Assembly (NCBI GenBank): GCA_964441735.1
Contig: CAYTVB010000027.1
Span: 1 to 23,671 of the forward strand
Length of the DNA: 23,671 nucleotides
DNA from: JASMTM01 sp964441735
GTDB taxonomy: Bacteria; Thermotogota; Thermotogae; Petrotogales; Kosmotogaceae
Direction of reading: 5' to 3'
Shown: positions 16,927 through 23,671 of the stretch, piece by piece
How the letters are laid out: each line of letters starts with the position of its first letter
How positions within the stretch are numbered: position 1 is the stretch's first letter
Notes under the pieces: model-generated
Databases searched by the model: none
The model's input: the letters and a program-made list of their open reading frames with translations, nothing else
What the model was told of the DNA's origin: nothing
Program-made: the position numbers and the translations under genes

Positions 16927-17952
16927 ATGGTTAGAGAAGAATATGCTTTATTAGCTCTTTCAGGTGATTTAACTGTTGATGAAGTAAACAAATGCATCGA
17001 AGAGAAATTAACTCTAAACGACTTTATAAAAAGCGATTTGCCCTTTGTTGCTCAGGTAAAACAAAGAAAGGCTTTTTCAAATGTTAGAGAAGCTGAGAAA
17101 GCTCTTAAGACTCATAAATATATTGTTTATACTGATGATGAATATCCAGAAATATTGAAAGAAATTGATTCTCCACCACCAGTTTTATTCTATAAAGGTA
17201 ATATAGAGAAACTTAGTGGAAATAAGAATCTTTCAATGGTTGGCTCAAGAAAATCGTCTGCCTATGGATATAATATTGCCCTTTCCTTTGCATCTCAACT
17301 TGCTAATTACAGCATTAATATTATCAGTGGACTTGCTGCCGGAATTGATGGGGCTTCGCATAGAGGTGCACTCGAAGTCAATGGAAATACAGTAGCAGTT
17401 TTAGGCTGTGGCATCGATAAAGTCTATCCGGCAAGTAACAGAGATCTTTATAAGGCAATTTCTGAAAAAGGTTGTATATTAAGTGAATACTTACCTGGCA
17501 CGCCTCCCATGAAACACAATTTCCCCAGGAGAAACAGGATAATTGCAGGTTTATCTAAAGCGGTACTTGTCGTTGAGGCTACAAAAAAAAGTGGTTCTTT
17601 GATAACTTCGAGATTTGCGCTTGATAATGGTCGAGATGTATTCGCAATTCCAGGCGATATACGAAGAAAAAATTCTACTGGTACAAACTGGTTGATTCAG
17701 AATGGTGCAAAATTAATTACATCAGTCGAAGATATTCTTGAAGAATATGAAGAGTTTCATTCAATTTCAACAGAAGAAAACTATAGTGAAAACACATTGA
17801 AAATAATCAACCTTCTAGAGAATGGTCCAGCTCATTTTGATGAAATAATTATGGCCACAAAATTGAGGTATGATGAAATCCTAAGCGAGCTTACAAAACT
17901 ACAACTTGAAGGTAAGGTTTATGAAAACGCAGGAAGATGGAGTTTAAGCTAA
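16927..17952 (+). CDS. dprA: DNA-processing protein DprA (Smf)
   Basis: 341 residues. Binds incoming single-stranded DNA and loads RecA during transformation. The Rossmann-like domain (about 100-310) has MVGSRKSSAYG, ISGLAAGIDGASHRGAL, LGCGIDKVYPASN, FPRRNRIIAGLSKAVLVVEA and the GSLITSRFALDNGRDVFAIPGD block. A C-terminal winged-helix-like stretch (about 275-341) completes the usual layout; the N-terminal 80 residues are SAM-like helical. AGAGGTTAGGAT precedes the ATG, 12 bases after hslU. It is the last gene of the rpmB run; no hairpin terminator is visible after it. Confidence 0.95.
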   Translation: MVREEYALLALSGDLTVDEVNKCIEEKLTLNDFIKSDLPFVAQVKQRKAFSNVREAEKALKTHKYIVYTDDEYPEILKEIDSPPPVLFYKGNIEKLSGNKNLSMVGSRKSSAYGYNIALSFASQLANYSINIISGLAAGIDGASHRGALEVNGNTVAVLGCGIDKVYPASNRDLYKAISEKGCILSEYLPGTPPMKHNFPRRNRIIAGLSKAVLVVEATKKSGSLITSRFALDNGRDVFAIPGDIRRKNSTGTNWLIQNGAKLITSVEDILEEYEEFHSISTEENYSENTLKIINLLENGPAHFDEIIMATKLRYDEILSELTKLQLEGKVYENAGRWSLS

Positions 17953-17979
17953 TTCACGTGGTAGGTTATCTTTGTATGA

Positions 17980-17988
17980 TGTTATAAT
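17980..17988 (+). promoter_or_regulatory. Extended -10 promoter for fba-ackA
   Basis: TGTTATAAT: TGn plus a perfect TATAAT. There is no good -35, as is usual for extended -10 promoters. The predicted start (about 17995) falls right at AAAGGAGG, giving a leader of only about 15 bases before the fba ATG. Confidence 0.6.
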
Positions 17989-18008
17989 TCATTAAAGGAG
18001 GGATTGAT

Positions 18009-18953
18009 ATGTCGTATGTCAATACAAAAGAAATTCTTGAAAAGGCAAGTAAGAATTATTATGGGGTTCCTGCTTTAAATATTAACAATCTTGAATTTTT
18101 CCACGCTATCATCGAAGCTGGTATTGAAGAAAAAGCTCCTGTAATAATCGAAACTTCTGAAGGAGCTTTAAAATATGCCGGGAATGGTGACCAGTTAAGG
18201 GGAGCAAAATTTTTTGTAGATCTTGTAAAATCCTATGCTGAGAGCATAAATATTCCTGTTGCACTTCACCTTGATCACGGAAAACATTTTGATGTAATAG
18301 TAAAGGCAATTAAGGCTGGATATTCTTCAGTAATGATAGATGCTTCTGAATTTCCCTTTGAGGAAAATTTGGAAAAAACTGCGAAAATAGTAGAAATAGC
18401 TCATTCTGTTGGAGTTTCAGTTGAAGCAGAATTGGGTCGTCTGGTAGGGATAGAAGATAATGTAGAAGTTGATGAAAGTGAAGCAGCACTCGTTGTACCT
18501 GATGAAGCAAAGGAATTTGTTGAACGTACCAATGTAGATTTTTTAGCACCGGCAATAGGAACCAGTCATGGCGCATTTAAATTTAAAGGAGAAGCAAAAC
18601 TTGATTTTGATCGTCTCAAAAAAGTCAAATCTTTGATAGATATACCACTAGTCCTTCATGGCGCTTCAAGTGTTCCAGAAGAAGTAGTTAAATTGGCTGA
18701 AGAGTATGGTGCTGATTTTAAAGGAGCAAAAGGAGTACCTTCTGAAATACTTGAGAAAACGATTAAATATGGTATTAACAAGGTTAATACAGATACTGAT
18801 TTAAGAATGGTATATGTTGCAGGATTGAGAGAATTTCTGAAAAATAATACTGCGGAGTTTGATCCCAGAAAATATTTCAAAACACCAAAAGCTTACGTAA
18901 AAAAGGTTGTACAGGATCGCATGAGATTGCTTGGATGCTCTGGAAAAGCCTGA
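18009..18953 (+). CDS. fba: Class II fructose-1,6-bisphosphate aldolase
   Basis: 314 residues. Zinc-dependent cleavage of fructose-1,6-bisphosphate to glyceraldehyde-3-phosphate and dihydroxyacetone phosphate. HLDHG carries His87, catalytic Asp89 and zinc ligand His90. EAELGRLVGIED is the class II loop, GTSHGAF holds His187, and VLHGASS holds His217 (zinc ligands). INKVNTDTDLR near the end is the phosphate-binding strand. AAAGGAGGG precedes the ATG. It is followed after 19 bases by ackA, so glycolysis and acetate/ATP formation are cotranscribed. Confidence 0.96.
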   Translation: MSYVNTKEILEKASKNYYGVPALNINNLEFFHAIIEAGIEEKAPVIIETSEGALKYAGNGDQLRGAKFFVDLVKSYAESINIPVALHLDHGKHFDVIVKAIKAGYSSVMIDASEFPFEENLEKTAKIVEIAHSVGVSVEAELGRLVGIEDNVEVDESEAALVVPDEAKEFVERTNVDFLAPAIGTSHGAFKFKGEAKLDFDRLKKVKSLIDIPLVLHGASSVPEEVVKLAEEYGADFKGAKGVPSEILEKTIKYGINKVNTDTDLRMVYVAGLREFLKNNTAEFDPRKYFKTPKAYVKKVVQDRMRLLGCSGKA

Positions 18954-18972
18954 TTAATTCGGAGGTGCTTTT

Positions 18973-20202
18973 GTGAAAATACTGGTTATAAACTGTGGTT
19001 CGTCTTCTATCAAATATCAACTGATTGAGATGGATAATGAAAAAGTCATTGCAAAAGGTTTGCTTGAGAGAATCGGTATTGATGGATCCCGTCTAAAACA
19101 CAAAAAAAACGAAGAGAAATTTGTAATCGAAAAAGATGTTAAAAATCACAAAGAAGGGCTTGAGATGATAGTTAGAACAATGACAGATGAAAAAACCGGG
19201 GTTATTAAAAATCTGTCAGAGATCGATGCAGTTGGACATAGAGTTGTCCATGGTGGAGAACGATTTGCATCTTCAGTTAGAATTAATGACGAGGTAATAC
19301 AAGAAATTCAGGCAAATGCTTTTCTTGCACCTTTACATAATCCACCAAACATTCAAGGTATAAAAGCTGCTATGGAATTGTTACCTGATGTGTCACAGGT
19401 AGGTGTTTTTGATACTGCGTTCCATCAAACTATGCCTAAACAATCATTTATATACGCTCTGCCTTATGAATATTATGAAAAATACAAAGTTAGAAGATAC
19501 GGATTTCATGGTACCAGTCACAGATACGTTGCTCAAAGAATGGCCAAATTACTTAATATTGATATAAAGAAATCAAAATTAATCACTGTTCATATCGGTA
19601 ATGGAGCTTCTATTGCAGCTGTAAAAAATGGAAGATCATTTGACACCTCAATGGGTTTTACACCGTTAGAAGGACTCGTTATGGGTACCCGATCTGGAGA
19701 TATTGATCCTGCAATAATAACATTCTTACAGGAACAACTCGAGCTATCTCCTAACGAAGTGAATACCATACTAAATAAAAAAAGCGGTATGCTTGGTCTA
19801 ACCCATGGAAAATTCAGTGACATGAGAGAAATCGAAGAAAATGCCATGAAAAATGAAGAAATCTGTAAATTAGCTCATGACATATATGAGTATAGGATTG
19901 CTAAATATATTGGCGCATATGCTGCTGCTATGAATGGCGTAGATGCAATAGCATTTACTGCTGGGGTCGGAGAAAACAGTCCTTATTTACGTGCAAATGT
20001 TGTAAACAAATATCTTGGATATCTTGGAGCAAAATTAGATGAGAACGAAAATGATTGCAAAGCTTGCGAGAAAATTGTTACAACTGATGATTCGCGCGTA
20101 AAAGTAATGATCGTTCCAACCAATGAAGAATTGGTGATTGCGAGAGATACAAAAGCCATTGTTGAAAAGGGAGTAGATGAAATAAGTACAACAATAGCTT
20201 AG
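18973..20202 (+). CDS. ackA: Acetate kinase
   Basis: 409 residues, ASKHA-fold enzyme making ATP and acetate from acetyl phosphate. Asn7 lies in INCGSSSIKY; AVGHRVVHGGE, FDTAFHQTMP, YGFHGTSHRY, HIGNGAS, MGFTPLEGLVMGTRSGDID and FTAGVGENS are the standard family blocks. Start: GTG after GGAGGTGCTTTT. No pta was found in the window. A hairpin terminator begins 7 bases after the stop. Confidence 0.97.
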   Translation: MKILVINCGSSSIKYQLIEMDNEKVIAKGLLERIGIDGSRLKHKKNEEKFVIEKDVKNHKEGLEMIVRTMTDEKTGVIKNLSEIDAVGHRVVHGGERFASSVRINDEVIQEIQANAFLAPLHNPPNIQGIKAAMELLPDVSQVGVFDTAFHQTMPKQSFIYALPYEYYEKYKVRRYGFHGTSHRYVAQRMAKLLNIDIKKSKLITVHIGNGASIAAVKNGRSFDTSMGFTPLEGLVMGTRSGDIDPAIITFLQEQLELSPNEVNTILNKKSGMLGLTHGKFSDMREIEENAMKNEEICKLAHDIYEYRIAKYIGAYAAAMNGVDAIAFTAGVGENSPYLRANVVNKYLGYLGAKLDENENDCKACEKIVTTDDSRVKVMIVPTNEELVIARDTKAIVEKGVDEISTTIA

Positions 20203-20208
20203 CAAATG

Positions 20209-20235
20209 ACCCGTCGTTTATGGCGGGTATTTTTG
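20209..20235 (+). terminator. Intrinsic terminator after ackA
   Basis: Stem ACCCGTC (20209-20215) / GGCGGGT (20222-20228) with one G-U pair and a six-base loop, followed by ATTTTTG. It ends only about 15 bases before the start of the next gene on the same strand, so read-through or partial termination is likely. Confidence 0.7.
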
Positions 20236-20249
20236 TGAGAGGTGAACAT

Positions 20250-21338
20250 GTGAGGGAATTAATTCTTGACCCTGATAAAAGAATTTTTAAGAAAGGTCAA
20301 GACATATCAACGTATTATTTTGTAAAGAGCGGTGGAGTAATCGTAAAATGCAACTCTGATGATGATATATACATCACAGGAGATCTGGTTGATCCATTGA
20401 GTCTTGTAACTCATAAATCTACCGGTGACGGTTTTTCAGTTGGAAAAACTGTACTAATTTCTACTGGTAAGTCAGAGATCTCTAATTTTCTTTTGAAAAA
20501 CCCTCGTTTACTCCAAAAGGCGCTTAGTAAGACAATAGAACTGATAGAAAATTACAGCAAAGAATGTGATACTACTATCAGAACGTTCGAAGAAACAATG
20601 GCCCAGATAATCAGAAAAAAGCAGTTCTTTTTAGAAAAATATCCTCCGCTTCTTTTTGGTGAAAAACCCCTTTACCGAAAGGCAGTAAAACAGATGCAAA
20701 AGAAAGAATATACTTCCTCAATAGATATGTTCAGTTCGTATCTTGAACAATATCACAATTCGCCACTGGAGAGACCTGTAAAATTATTCTTAGCACTCGG
20801 AAAGATGGGTTCTGGAGAGCTCAGCGAAGCAGCAGAACTGATGTTACAGCTCATAGATACTGAAAATGATTCAGTATCAAAATATGTCAGACAGTTGTTT
20901 GGTCTTTTTGAAATCTGTGAAACATCATTTTCTTTAACTTTTGGTTTACCAAAGTACAGTGAGAAATTTTTGAAACGACTTGAGTCAGAAACTATAAGTC
21001 AAAAAGAATCTGATGAAGCCAAACATGTCCTTGCTGAAGAGAATAAAGCAGCTAATAAAGTGTTTTTCATACTTGAAGGTAGCGTAAATCTCATGAAAAA
21101 TCATCATGTTGGTTTGTTTAAATTGAACGAAATTAATGCTGGAGAATCTCTGGGAGAAATTCAGGTTATGCTTCGGAATAAATGGGATGTTACAGCGGTT
21201 GCAAACCCTTCAACAAAAGTAGCCACACTAAACAGAGATAAATTCTTTAAAATAATAACTAATGAATTTCCTGAAGATGGTGTTGTTATACTTAGTTATC
21301 TTTTGAATTATTATAAAGAAACTGTTAGTGAATTCTAA
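20250..21338 (+). CDS. Cyclic-nucleotide-binding-fold protein with two terminal cNMP-like domains and a helical middle
   Basis: 362 residues. The N-terminal part (about 1-100; IFKKGQDISTYYFVKSGGVIVK) and C-terminal part (about 270-350; KVFFILEGSVNLMK, NAGESLGEIQVML) both read as cNMP/CAP-effector beta-barrels. The middle (about 135-240; KAVKQMQKKEYTSSIDMFSS) looks TPR-like. No helix-turn-helix follows, so it is probably not a CRP-type transcription factor. The phosphate-binding cassette in the C-terminal copy keeps GE but has no Arg in the R-x-A position, and the N-terminal copy lacks it. Start: GTG at 20250 after GAGGTGAACAT. The in-frame ATG at 20220 lies within the ackA terminator hairpin, has no ribosome binding site and is rejected. 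The stop overlaps the panC stop by four bases. Confidence 0.75.
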   Translation: MRELILDPDKRIFKKGQDISTYYFVKSGGVIVKCNSDDDIYITGDLVDPLSLVTHKSTGDGFSVGKTVLISTGKSEISNFLLKNPRLLQKALSKTIELIENYSKECDTTIRTFEETMAQIIRKKQFFLEKYPPLLFGEKPLYRKAVKQMQKKEYTSSIDMFSSYLEQYHNSPLERPVKLFLALGKMGSGELSEAAELMLQLIDTENDSVSKYVRQLFGLFEICETSFSLTFGLPKYSEKFLKRLESETISQKESDEAKHVLAEENKAANKVFFILEGSVNLMKNHHVGLFKLNEINAGESLGEIQVMLRNKWDVTAVANPSTKVATLNRDKFFKIITNEFPEDGVVILSYLLNYYKETVSEF

Positions 21339-22201
21339 ACCAGCTTAATGTCAACTATCTCGTTATCAATAAGTCTGGCTTTGCCTACAAATGCAGCTAT
21401 TGCAATTATTACCTTATTCCCGGTTGCTTCTTTTATATCATCTAATTTATTCAAAGTTTTTTCATCAACAATTTCTATGTAATCAAGTTTAATATGTATG
21501 CTTCTGGTAAAAACGGCTTTTACTGATTTTTTTATTTCATTCACATCTGTACTTCCCTCTTCAATCAGTTTCTTAGCTTTTAGCAAGGAATTATGAATTA
21601 ATGGGGCATCTTTACGCTCTTCTTTTGACAAATAAATGTTCCTTGAACTCATTGCCAGTCCATCTTCTTCTCTTACAACAGGCATTTCAATTAATTCTAC
21701 ATTGAAGTTTAGATCCCTAACCATTCTCCTGATTACTCTAAATTGCTGAGCGTCTTTTTGCCCAAAGTATGCGTGTGTTGGCTTTACTATATTGAAAAGC
21801 TTAGAAACTACTGTAATAACTCCTTTGAAATGTCCAGGTCTTTTCTCACCACATAAAACTTTTGAAAGTTCGTTTTCCAATACATATGTCGAATGATCAG
21901 AATAATACATATCACTAACTGAAGGAGAAAATACATAATCTACTCCAAGATTATCAAGTAATCTAAAATCCTTTTCTTCATCTCTTGGATACGATTCAAA
22001 ATCTTCATTAGGTCCAAATTGTGTGGGATTTACAAAAACACTGGTTGTTACATAATCATTATCAGCAACAGCTTTTTTTACCAAAGACAGATGTCCTTCA
22101 TGCAAAAAACCCATGGTTGGTACAAGACCATGGCTATGTTTATCTGAGATAATAACATTAGAAATATTTGTCATCTCTAAGGGGTTTCTTATTATTTTCA
22201 C
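21335..22201 (-). CDS. panC: Pantothenate synthetase (pantoate--beta-alanine ligase)
   Basis: 288 residues. Condenses pantoate and beta-alanine with ATP to make pantothenate for coenzyme A. PTMGFLHEGH (28-37, HIGH-type nucleotide site), FVNPTQFGPNEDF, GEKRPGHFKGV, FGQKDAQQFRVI and the KMSKS-like MSSRN(I)YL are all present. Start: GTG, with TGAGGTG in front that contains the stop of the upstream GNAT gene (gap 9 bases), so the two are coupled. The 3' end overlaps the opposite-strand gene by four bases. panB and panD are not in the window. Confidence 0.96.
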   Translation of the reverse strand: MKIIRNPLEMTNISNVIISDKHSHGLVPTMGFLHEGHLSLVKKAVADNDYVTTSVFVNPTQFGPNEDFESYPRDEEKDFRLLDNLGVDYVFSPSVSDMYYSDHSTYVLENELSKVLCGEKRPGHFKGVITVVSKLFNIVKPTHAYFGQKDAQQFRVIRRMVRDLNFNVELIEMPVVREEDGLAMSSRNIYLSKEERKDAPLIHNSLLKAKKLIEEGSTDVNEIKKSVKAVFTRSIHIKLDYIEIVDEKTLNKLDDIKEATGNKVIIAIAAFVGKARLIDNEIVDIKLV

Positions 22202-22210
22202 TAATACACC

Positions 22211-23050
22211 TCAATGAATTCTGTAAGTCATCTCATACTGAAGCAATGCTGTTTGAAAGTCCAATTCACAACATTCATTATAAATTGGGTCTCCTTCAGG
22301 GATTGAAGGAAATAGAACACTTTCGAAACCAGAAAAATATGTAAGAATACCGCACATTAATTCATTGTAATCATGCTTCTTATGAGGACCCATATCAATT
22401 ATGTATACTACTTTATCTTTTTCTCCCCAGATAAGGTATCCTATTGTCTCAGAATCCTTTTTTATCAGTGATGACTCATAACTTTTAAGTGATGCAAGAT
22501 GCTTTGGTTCGCTTTTCCAGTTTGGTTTTCGATTGAAACGATTCTTTACTTCTAAAGCTGACGAAATTAGTTCGCCGATATCTCTTTCTATTAGTTTATA
22601 ACTGGAATCTTCAGTTTCTTTCAAACGTTTATAAAGAGAATACAATTTCCTGCTTTCTCTAAACCCATATTTTGAATAAAATTTAACAGCTCTTTCGTCC
22701 TTTGCTGGAACCTCAAGACTAATAGTCTTTATACCTTTCCATTTGCACACTTCATAAATATCATCCATTAGCTGAAATCCTATTCCTGCACGTCTGTATT
22801 TCTTCTTAACCCCCATAAGGTAGATTCTACATTGTGACTCTCTCATTGCTAATAAAGCTATCCCTGCTTTTTCACCGTCAACAATACATACTAAAGAATC
22901 TGATTCAGAAATATCATTTTCTTCAATATCTTTATTGTAAGACTCAAAGTTCCATGAAAGTGATAAGACATAATCCTTGAAAACATCATTCAGTAATTCT
23001 ATTGCTTCAACTTGTGAAATCTCATCAAGCTTTTTACATTTTCTCTCCAT
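22211..23050 (-). CDS. GNAT-family acetyltransferase, probably a double GNAT
   Basis: 279 residues. The N-terminal half (to about 145) is a complete GNAT domain: acetyl-CoA loop KKYRRAGIG (Q/R-x-x-G-x-G/A type), a preceding YLMGV strand, and ERAVKFYSKYGFRESRK. The C-terminal half (about 150-279) has IGYLIWGEKDKVVYIIDMG and ends ...LDFQTALLQYEMTYRIH, which looks like a second, degenerate GNAT domain without an obvious acetyl-CoA loop. Substrate unknown. Start: ATG at 23050, five bases after GGGTGG; an in-frame GTG at 23059 overlaps that site. It sits between a DUF3783-like gene and panC in one operon; a link to coenzyme A metabolism is only suggested by position. Confidence 0.8.
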   Translation of the reverse strand: MERKCKKLDEISQVEAIELLNDVFKDYVLSLSWNFESYNKDIEENDISESDSLVCIVDGEKAGIALLAMRESQCRIYLMGVKKKYRRAGIGFQLMDDIYEVCKWKGIKTISLEVPAKDERAVKFYSKYGFRESRKLYSLYKRLKETEDSSYKLIERDIGELISSALEVKNRFNRKPNWKSEPKHLASLKSYESSLIKKDSETIGYLIWGEKDKVVYIIDMGPHKKHDYNELMCGILTYFSGFESVLFPSIPEGDPIYNECCELDFQTALLQYEMTYRIH

Positions 23051-23076
23051 TATTTCCACCCTTTTAGTTTAAAATC

Positions 23077-23445
23077 TCAATTTCCATATCTTTTGTGCTC
23101 TTGAAGAAGTTCTGTCAATAAATCCTCTAACGTCCATTTCATATTTGTCTCAGTAGTAGTTGCAAAAATACAGGACCTGCCCTTTATTCTTATACTTTTT
23201 ATAACTTCATTTATCGTTTTTCCATCTGCATTATGAAATACAACAAAAGAATTATTATCTGAAAAAGCGCTTTCTTTCTTATACATTTTTTCTGGTATAT
23301 TGTTTACAATTTCAGATATCTTTCTATTTTCCAAACCAGTACTATCAATTACATGTAAATTATCCAAATTTTCGTTTTTAATAATTGCATTTAGCTCATC
23401 AACATTAATATTATAAACGATAATCGCACTAGTAGAATCGTTCAA
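23077..23445 (-). CDS. Small DUF3783-like protein of unknown function
   Basis: 122 residues. The last about 60 residues (FVVFHNADGKTINEVIKSIR ... IFATTTETNMKWTLEDLLTELLQEH) resemble DUF3783 by the T-x-(T/E)N-x-x-W-T-x-x-(E/D)L-x-x-E-x-x-x-E-H tail. This is recalled family knowledge, not a search result. The N-terminal part (SAIIVYNINVDELNAIIK) reads as a beta-alpha unit. Start: TTG at 23445, nine bases after GGAGG, the same spacing as for hydA. An in-frame ATG at 23496 is possible but has no ribosome binding site and would place GGAGG inside the gene. First gene of the operon with the GNAT gene (26-base gap) and panC. Confidence 0.65.
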   Translation of the reverse strand: MNDSTSAIIVYNINVDELNAIIKNENLDNLHVIDSTGLENRKISEIVNNIPEKMYKKESAFSDNNSFVVFHNADGKTINEVIKSIRIKGRSCIFATTTETNMKWTLEDLLTELLQEHKRYGN

Positions 23446-23476
23446 ATAATCCAACCTCCAATCTATTGATAATTCA

Positions 23477-23485
23477 ATTTTACCA
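23477..23485 (-). promoter_or_regulatory. Candidate extended -10 promoter for the DUF3783-GNAT-panC operon
   Basis: Minus strand TGGTAAAAT (TGn plus TAAAAT), about 17 bases before GGAGG (23459-23455). A T-rich stretch lies at the -35 position. It fits only if the TTG at 23445, not the ATG at 23496, is the start. Confidence 0.35.
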
Positions 23486-23589
23486 GAACATTGCATTACA
23501 AAAAAATCTCATTCGAAATTTTGAATAACACATCAACGCAACAAGATAAAATCGATGATAGATGTTGGGTTTTGGTAAAACATAAAAAT

Positions 23590-23629
23590 GACGCTTGAAG
23601 GCGCGGTCTGCGACCGCTCATAACGCATC
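23590..23629. repeat. Palindromic intergenic element
   Basis: A perfect 6-bp stem GCGGTC / GACCGC (23603-23608, 23612-23617) with a TGC loop is flanked by imperfectly inverted outer arms GACGC (23590-23594) and GCATC (23625-23629), with 8 and 7 bases between. It is much richer in G and C than the surrounding DNA. T runs occur 8 to 12 bases away on either side, too far for a classic terminator. It resembles REP-type palindromes; only one copy is in the window. Confidence 0.5.
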
Positions 23630-23642
23630 TTTTTAAGAAGAC

Positions 23643-23671
23643 GTTGTACGTGGTAGGTTGTGGGTTGTACG
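23643..23671 (+). repeat. Start of a degenerate 7-bp tandem repeat, cut by window edge
   Basis: Four successive heptamers GTTGTAC, GTGGTAG, GTTGTGG, GTTGTAC, then G at the last base. All fit G-T-K-G-T-R-S. The preceding seven bases (AGAAGAC) do not fit, so the array begins here and appears to continue beyond 23671. Confidence 0.6.

Noticed and set aside
17956..17967. ACGTGGTAGGTT shared between the region before fba and 23648-23659
   Set aside because: A 12-base match is expected by chance several times in a window this long, and the flanks do not align.
23603..23635. Hairpin plus downstream T run as an intrinsic terminator
   Set aside because: About 12 bases separate the stem from the T run on the + strand, and no gene ends upstream on that strand.
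1..23671. CRISPR arrays, tRNA or rRNA genes, insertion sequences, prophage genes
   Set aside because: No regularly spaced direct repeats, cloverleaf-like sequences, transposase or phage genes were seen; almost all of the window is accounted for by the listed genes.

Overview
The window looks like a chromosomal segment of a low-GC bacterium of the Thermotogota, possibly the Petrotogales/Kosmotogales side. This is inferred from a hydA-type [FeFe] hydrogenase, a long co-directional run rpmB-alr-exoribonuclease-topA-ddl-hslV-hslU-dprA, an fba-ackA pair, a secreted FN3/PQQ-propeller protein ending its propeller with a W-P-M-F-x(2)-D motif, very strong GGAGG ribosome binding sites and frequent GTG/TTG starts. 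No rRNA was available to test this. No tRNA, rRNA, CRISPR array, prophage or insertion sequence was seen.

Layout. 1-1611 (-): the hydrogenase catalytic subunit HydA, cut by the left edge. 1789-6618 (-): one gene for a 1609-residue exported protein made of alternating FN3-like and Ig/cadherin-like modules, an eight-repeat PQQ-type propeller and an unrecognised C-terminal domain; it ends in a clear intrinsic terminator. 6896-8667 (+): a tightly coupled trio of a divergent MoaB/MogA-like protein and two different deoxynucleoside kinases (one dGK-like, one dCK/dAK-like). 8633-9280 (-): a HAD-family phosphatase that overlaps the second kinase tail to tail and diverges from rpmB. 9407-17952 (+): an eight-gene operon-like run behind one near-consensus promoter, covering translation (rpmB), D-alanine and D-Ala-D-Ala supply (alr, ddl), RNA turnover (YhaM-like), DNA topology (topA), proteolysis (hslVU) and DNA uptake/recombination (dprA). 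18009-20202 (+): class II fructose-bisphosphate aldolase and acetate kinase with their own promoter, ended by a hairpin terminator. 20250-21338 (+): a two-domain cyclic-nucleotide-binding-fold protein. 21335-23445 (-): a three-gene operon of a DUF3783-like protein, a probable double GNAT acetyltransferase and panC. 23497-23671 is non-coding and holds a palindromic element and the start of a degenerate 7-bp tandem repeat that runs off the right edge.

How it fits together. Aldolase, acetate kinase and the hydrogenase are the central, ATP-forming and electron-disposal steps of a sugar fermenter producing acetate and H2. The kinases salvage deoxynucleosides, and PanC feeds coenzyme A synthesis. 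Most of the window is ordinary housekeeping DNA. The parts most worth a second look are the large exported protein with its unassigned C-terminus, the cyclic-nucleotide-fold protein with degenerate ligand sites behind the ackA terminator, the MoaB-like protein leading the kinase operon, and the repeat structure at the right edge. I did not find a convincing undescribed multi-gene system.
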